DNA of 8,297 nt from Spirochaetota bacterium (lineage in GTDB: Bacteria > Spirochaetota > UBA4802 > UBA5368). Below the pieces are notes generated by a model. The model was not told where the DNA came from. It saw only the letters and a program-made list of their open reading frames with translations, and made no database searches. Both the position numbers and the translations under genes were made by a program. Where the stretch lies: positions 1-8,297 of the forward strand of contig JAGODA010000141.1 in assembly GCA_017998475.1 (NCBI GenBank). Direction: 5' to 3'. This document shows, one piece after another, positions 6,908-8,297 of this stretch (position 1 is its first letter; the number at the start of each line of letters is the position of its first letter).

Positions 6908-6910
6908 ACT

Positions 6911-6917
6911 ACCTCCT
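6911..6917 (-). promoter_or_regulatory. Strong ribosome-binding site of the lipoprotein gene
   Basis: AGGAGGT on the minus strand, with AGGAGG ending 4 nt before the ATG at 6907. It decides the start against the upstream in-frame ATG at 6958. Confidence 0.85.
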
Positions 6918-6981
6918 GGAAATCCTCGTGTATCTTCGGCGCTCCCCCGGCGGCTCATGTGCCGTTAGCAGTCGTACCGTA

Positions 6982-6987
6982 TATAAT
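6982..6987 (+). promoter_or_regulatory. Candidate -10 element for hisD
   Basis: A perfect TATAAT on the plus strand, about 184 nt upstream of the hisD start. No good -35 hexamer is found 16-18 nt upstream (GTGCCG at 17 nt) and there is no TG extension, so the call rests on the -10 alone. If used, it gives a leader of about 175-180 nt that contains both hairpins and the mini-ORF. Confidence 0.35.
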
Positions 6988-6988
6988 G

Positions 6989-7016
6989 AGTATGCGTCGA
7001 AAATCTGGGATGTCAA
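6989..7016 (-). promoter_or_regulatory. Sigma70-type promoter for the lipoprotein gene
   Basis: The minus strand shows a perfect -35 TTGACA (7011-7016), a 16-nt spacer and a -10 CATACT (6989-6994, 4 of 6 matches, with the key A2 and T6 present). Transcription would start near 6982 and give a leader of about 75 nt ending at the strong ribosome-binding site. The -10 abuts the plus-strand TATAAT at 6982-6987. Confidence 0.6.
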
Positions 7017-7057
7017 GAAAATTTATCAATGTGAATGATAGTGTCATATGTTCTCCG

Positions 7058-7075
7058 CCGGAGTTCGCACTCCGG
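7058..7075 (+). other. Hairpin I in the hisD leader region
   Basis: CCGGAGT (7058-7064) and ACTCCGG (7069-7075) form a perfect 7-bp stem with a tetraloop TCGC. It lies about 95 nt upstream of hisD. There is no T-tract after it, so it is not a rho-independent terminator. It may be a structured element of the leader RNA. Confidence 0.5.
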
Positions 7076-7078
7076 GTG

Positions 7079-7115
7079 CCGCGGTTATTATTCTTGAAAA
7101 ATAATGCGCCCGCGG
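7079..7115 (+). other. Hairpin II in the hisD leader region
   Basis: CCGCGG (7079-7084) and CCGCGG (7110-7115) pair as an outer stem. ATTATT (7087-7092) and AATAAT (7100-7105) pair as an inner stem with a 7-nt loop. The bulges are 2 nt (TT) on one side and 4 nt (GCGC) on the other. It begins 3 nt after hairpin I and ends 5 nt before the mini-ORF. Confidence 0.45.
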
Positions 7116-7120
7116 GGTAA

Positions 7121-7171
7121 ATGCAGGTGGGTGCTCGGGTGCGTCCTATTTTCACCGCGCGGGGTGGGTGA
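7121..7171 (+). CDS. Possible 16-codon leader mini-ORF upstream of hisD
   Basis: ATG at 7121 opens a 16-residue frame (MQVGARVRPIFTARGG). Its TGA stop at 7169-7171 shares one base with the hisD ATG at 7171, giving a TGATG junction. A weak GGGG lies 3 nt upstream. It contains no histidine codon, so it does not look like a classical his attenuator peptide. A role in translational coupling is possible, and a chance ORF is just as possible. Confidence 0.25.
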   Translation: MQVGARVRPIFTARGG

Positions 7172-8297
7172 TGATACCTGTTAAAAGACTGAAGGAACTT
7201 ACAAAAGATGAGCTCGGTTCGTTGTTAAACCGTTTCGGAGACGACTTCAGCGACATCATGGTCAACACGGTGGTCCCTATCGTAAACGAGGTGCGCGCCC
7301 ATGGGGATGAGGCCGTGCGAAAGTACACCGAGCGCTTCGACGGCGCGAAGCTCGATGCCCTCATGGCGACCCCGAAGGAGATCGAAACGGCGACCTCCCG
7401 TTTCGACGCCCGCGCTCTCGACGCCTTTCGCAAAGCGAAGGATAACATCGAGGAGTTCCACGGTCACCAGAAGCGTGAAAGCATTCGGTACACTCGTGCG
7501 GACGGAACGACACTCGGCGTTCAATATGAGCCCATTGAGAGCGCGGGCCTGTACGTGCCCGGTGGAAAGGCCTCTTATCCTTCTTCGGTCCTTATGGGCG
7601 CCATCCCGGCTCAGATAGCGGGTGTGAAGGAAATTACGGTCATCACGCCGCCCGATCGGACGGGAACTATCCCCGATGCAGTGCTCGCCGTGTGCGGCAT
7701 TCTCGGGGTAACGCGCGTGCTCAAGTCGGGCGGGGCGCAGGGAATCGCGGCCTCGGGTTTCGGCACCGAAACCGTCCCGAAGGCGGATATAATAGTCGGT
7801 CCGGGCAATATCTACGTGACGGCGGCTAAGACCTATCTGTTCAGCATGGGAATCATCCAGATCGATTCGATGGCGGGCCCCAGCGAGGTGCTCATCATTG
7901 CCGACGAGTCGGCAGATCCGTCCTGGGTGGCCTTCGATTTTCTCTCACAGGCCGAGCATGAAGAGCGTGCGCTTGCCGTGCTCGTAACCACCTCCGAAAA
8001 ACTCGCGAAAAATGTGATCACCGAAATAGAGAAGGATATCGCGCGCGGTGGGGGGAGGATCGAGATAAAGAAAAAGGCTCTCGAGCGCGCGGTCATCATC
8101 CTTGTCGATTCGGTCGATGAAGCCATAGAGTTCTCGAACCGTTACGGCCCCGAACACATGGAGTTCATGGTGCCCGAGCCCCTTGCCTATCTCGAGCGCA
8201 TTCGTAATGTCGGGTCGCTTTTTCTCGGTACTCATGCCCCGGTGGCCGTGGGCGATTATTATTCCGGAACCAACCACATATTGCCCACGGGAGGGGC
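7171..8297 (+). CDS. hisD: Histidinol dehydrogenase (3' partial)
   Basis: The first 375 codons of a gene usually near 430 codons are present, and the frame runs off the right edge. HisD catalyses the last two NAD-dependent steps of histidine synthesis, from L-histidinol to L-histidine, in the cytoplasm as a zinc-dependent dimer. Conserved blocks are GLYVPGGKASYPSS (126-139), SGGAQGIAA (186-194), VGPGN (209-213) and DSMAGPSEVL (232-241). The zinc ligands Q260 and H263 lie in LSQAEHEERA. The catalytic pair E328/H329 lies in YGPEHME, and zinc ligand D362 in VGDYYSGTNHILPT. The last ligand, a C-terminal histidine, lies beyond the window. The ATG at 7171 follows a G-rich stretch (GGGGTGGG) that can act as a weak ribosome-binding site. 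The GTG codon directly before it is a possible alternative. No other his gene is visible. Confidence 0.96.
   Translation, partial: MIPVKRLKELTKDELGSLLNRFGDDFSDIMVNTVVPIVNEVRAHGDEAVRKYTERFDGAKLDALMATPKEIETATSRFDARALDAFRKAKDNIEEFHGHQKRESIRYTRADGTTLGVQYEPIESAGLYVPGGKASYPSSVLMGAIPAQIAGVKEITVITPPDRTGTIPDAVLAVCGILGVTRVLKSGGAQGIAASGFGTETVPKADIIVGPGNIYVTAAKTYLFSMGIIQIDSMAGPSEVLIIADESADPSWVAFDFLSQAEHEERALAVLVTTSEKLAKNVITEIEKDIARGGGRIEIKKKALERAVIILVDSVDEAIEFSNRYGPEHMEFMVPEPLAYLERIRNVGSLFLGTHAPVAVGDYYSGTNHILPTGG

Noticed and set aside
6908..6958. Upstream ATG at 6958 as start of the lipoprotein
   Set aside because: It would put 17 polar residues before the signal peptide and has no ribosome-binding site, while AGGAGGT directly precedes the ATG at 6907.
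7074..7084. GGGTGCCGCGG upstream of hisD, resembling the T-box motif GGGTGGNACCGCG
   Set aside because: The essential GGNA part that pairs with the tRNA acceptor end is missing, no terminator alternative is seen, and T-boxes are rare outside Firmicutes and relatives.
7121..7168. A his-operon attenuator leader peptide
   Set aside because: The mini-ORF contains no histidine codons and no terminator hairpin with a U-tract follows.
7945..8277. A 110-codon open frame on the minus strand inside hisD
   Set aside because: It is antisense to the catalytic blocks of HisD and has no independent support.
1..8297. A defence system, mobile element, CRISPR array or biosynthetic cluster
   Set aside because: No transposase, integrase, direct-repeat array, toxin-antitoxin pair or modular enzyme is found, and gene content and composition look uniformly chromosomal.

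Overview
The window is a chromosomal segment of a GC-rich bacterium made of ordinary housekeeping and cell-envelope genes. No phage, transposon, CRISPR, tRNA or rRNA is visible. The gene mix suggests a spirochaete: a DUF115/MAF_flag10-type protein coupled to coaE and a SPOR protein, a beta-propeller/OmpA protein and a small lipoprotein. That is an inference from family knowledge. A deltaproteobacterium or another diderm is not excluded.

Layout. (1) Positions 2-913, + strand: the C-terminal DNA-wrapping domain of GyrA, cut by the left edge. (2) Positions 935-964: a perfect 12-bp stem with A- and T-tracts on its two sides, placed to end transcription from both flanking genes. (3) Positions 991-5503, - strand: four closely packed genes, read right to left. 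They are a secreted PD40-propeller/OmpA protein, a DUF115 protein, coaE (dephospho-CoA kinase) and a membrane-anchored SPOR protein. The DUF115/coaE junction is an ATGA overlap and coaE/SPOR overlap by up to 37 nt, so the last three look translationally coupled. (4) Positions 5504-5738: a 235-nt divergent spacer with three short inverted repeats. (5) Positions 5739-6581, + strand: a metal-dependent amidohydrolase of unknown substrate. (6) Positions 6626-6907, - strand: a 93-residue lipoprotein, convergent with the amidohydrolase. (7) Positions 6908-7170: a divergent regulatory region with a good sigma70-type promoter for the lipoprotein, a perfect TATAAT on the opposite strand, two hairpins and a 16-codon mini-ORF. 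(8) From 7171 to the right edge, + strand: hisD (histidinol dehydrogenase), truncated at codon 375.

How the genes relate. The four-gene minus-strand unit joins two predicted peptidoglycan-binding proteins (OmpA_C and SPOR) to coaE and a DUF115 protein, so it mixes envelope maintenance with CoA synthesis. hisD is the only histidine gene visible, and any further his genes would lie to the right. I found no convincing new biological system. The points most worth checking are the PorE-like domain order of the OmpA protein, the altered Walker A motif of CoaE, and the structured hisD leader with a mini-ORF whose stop overlaps the hisD start.
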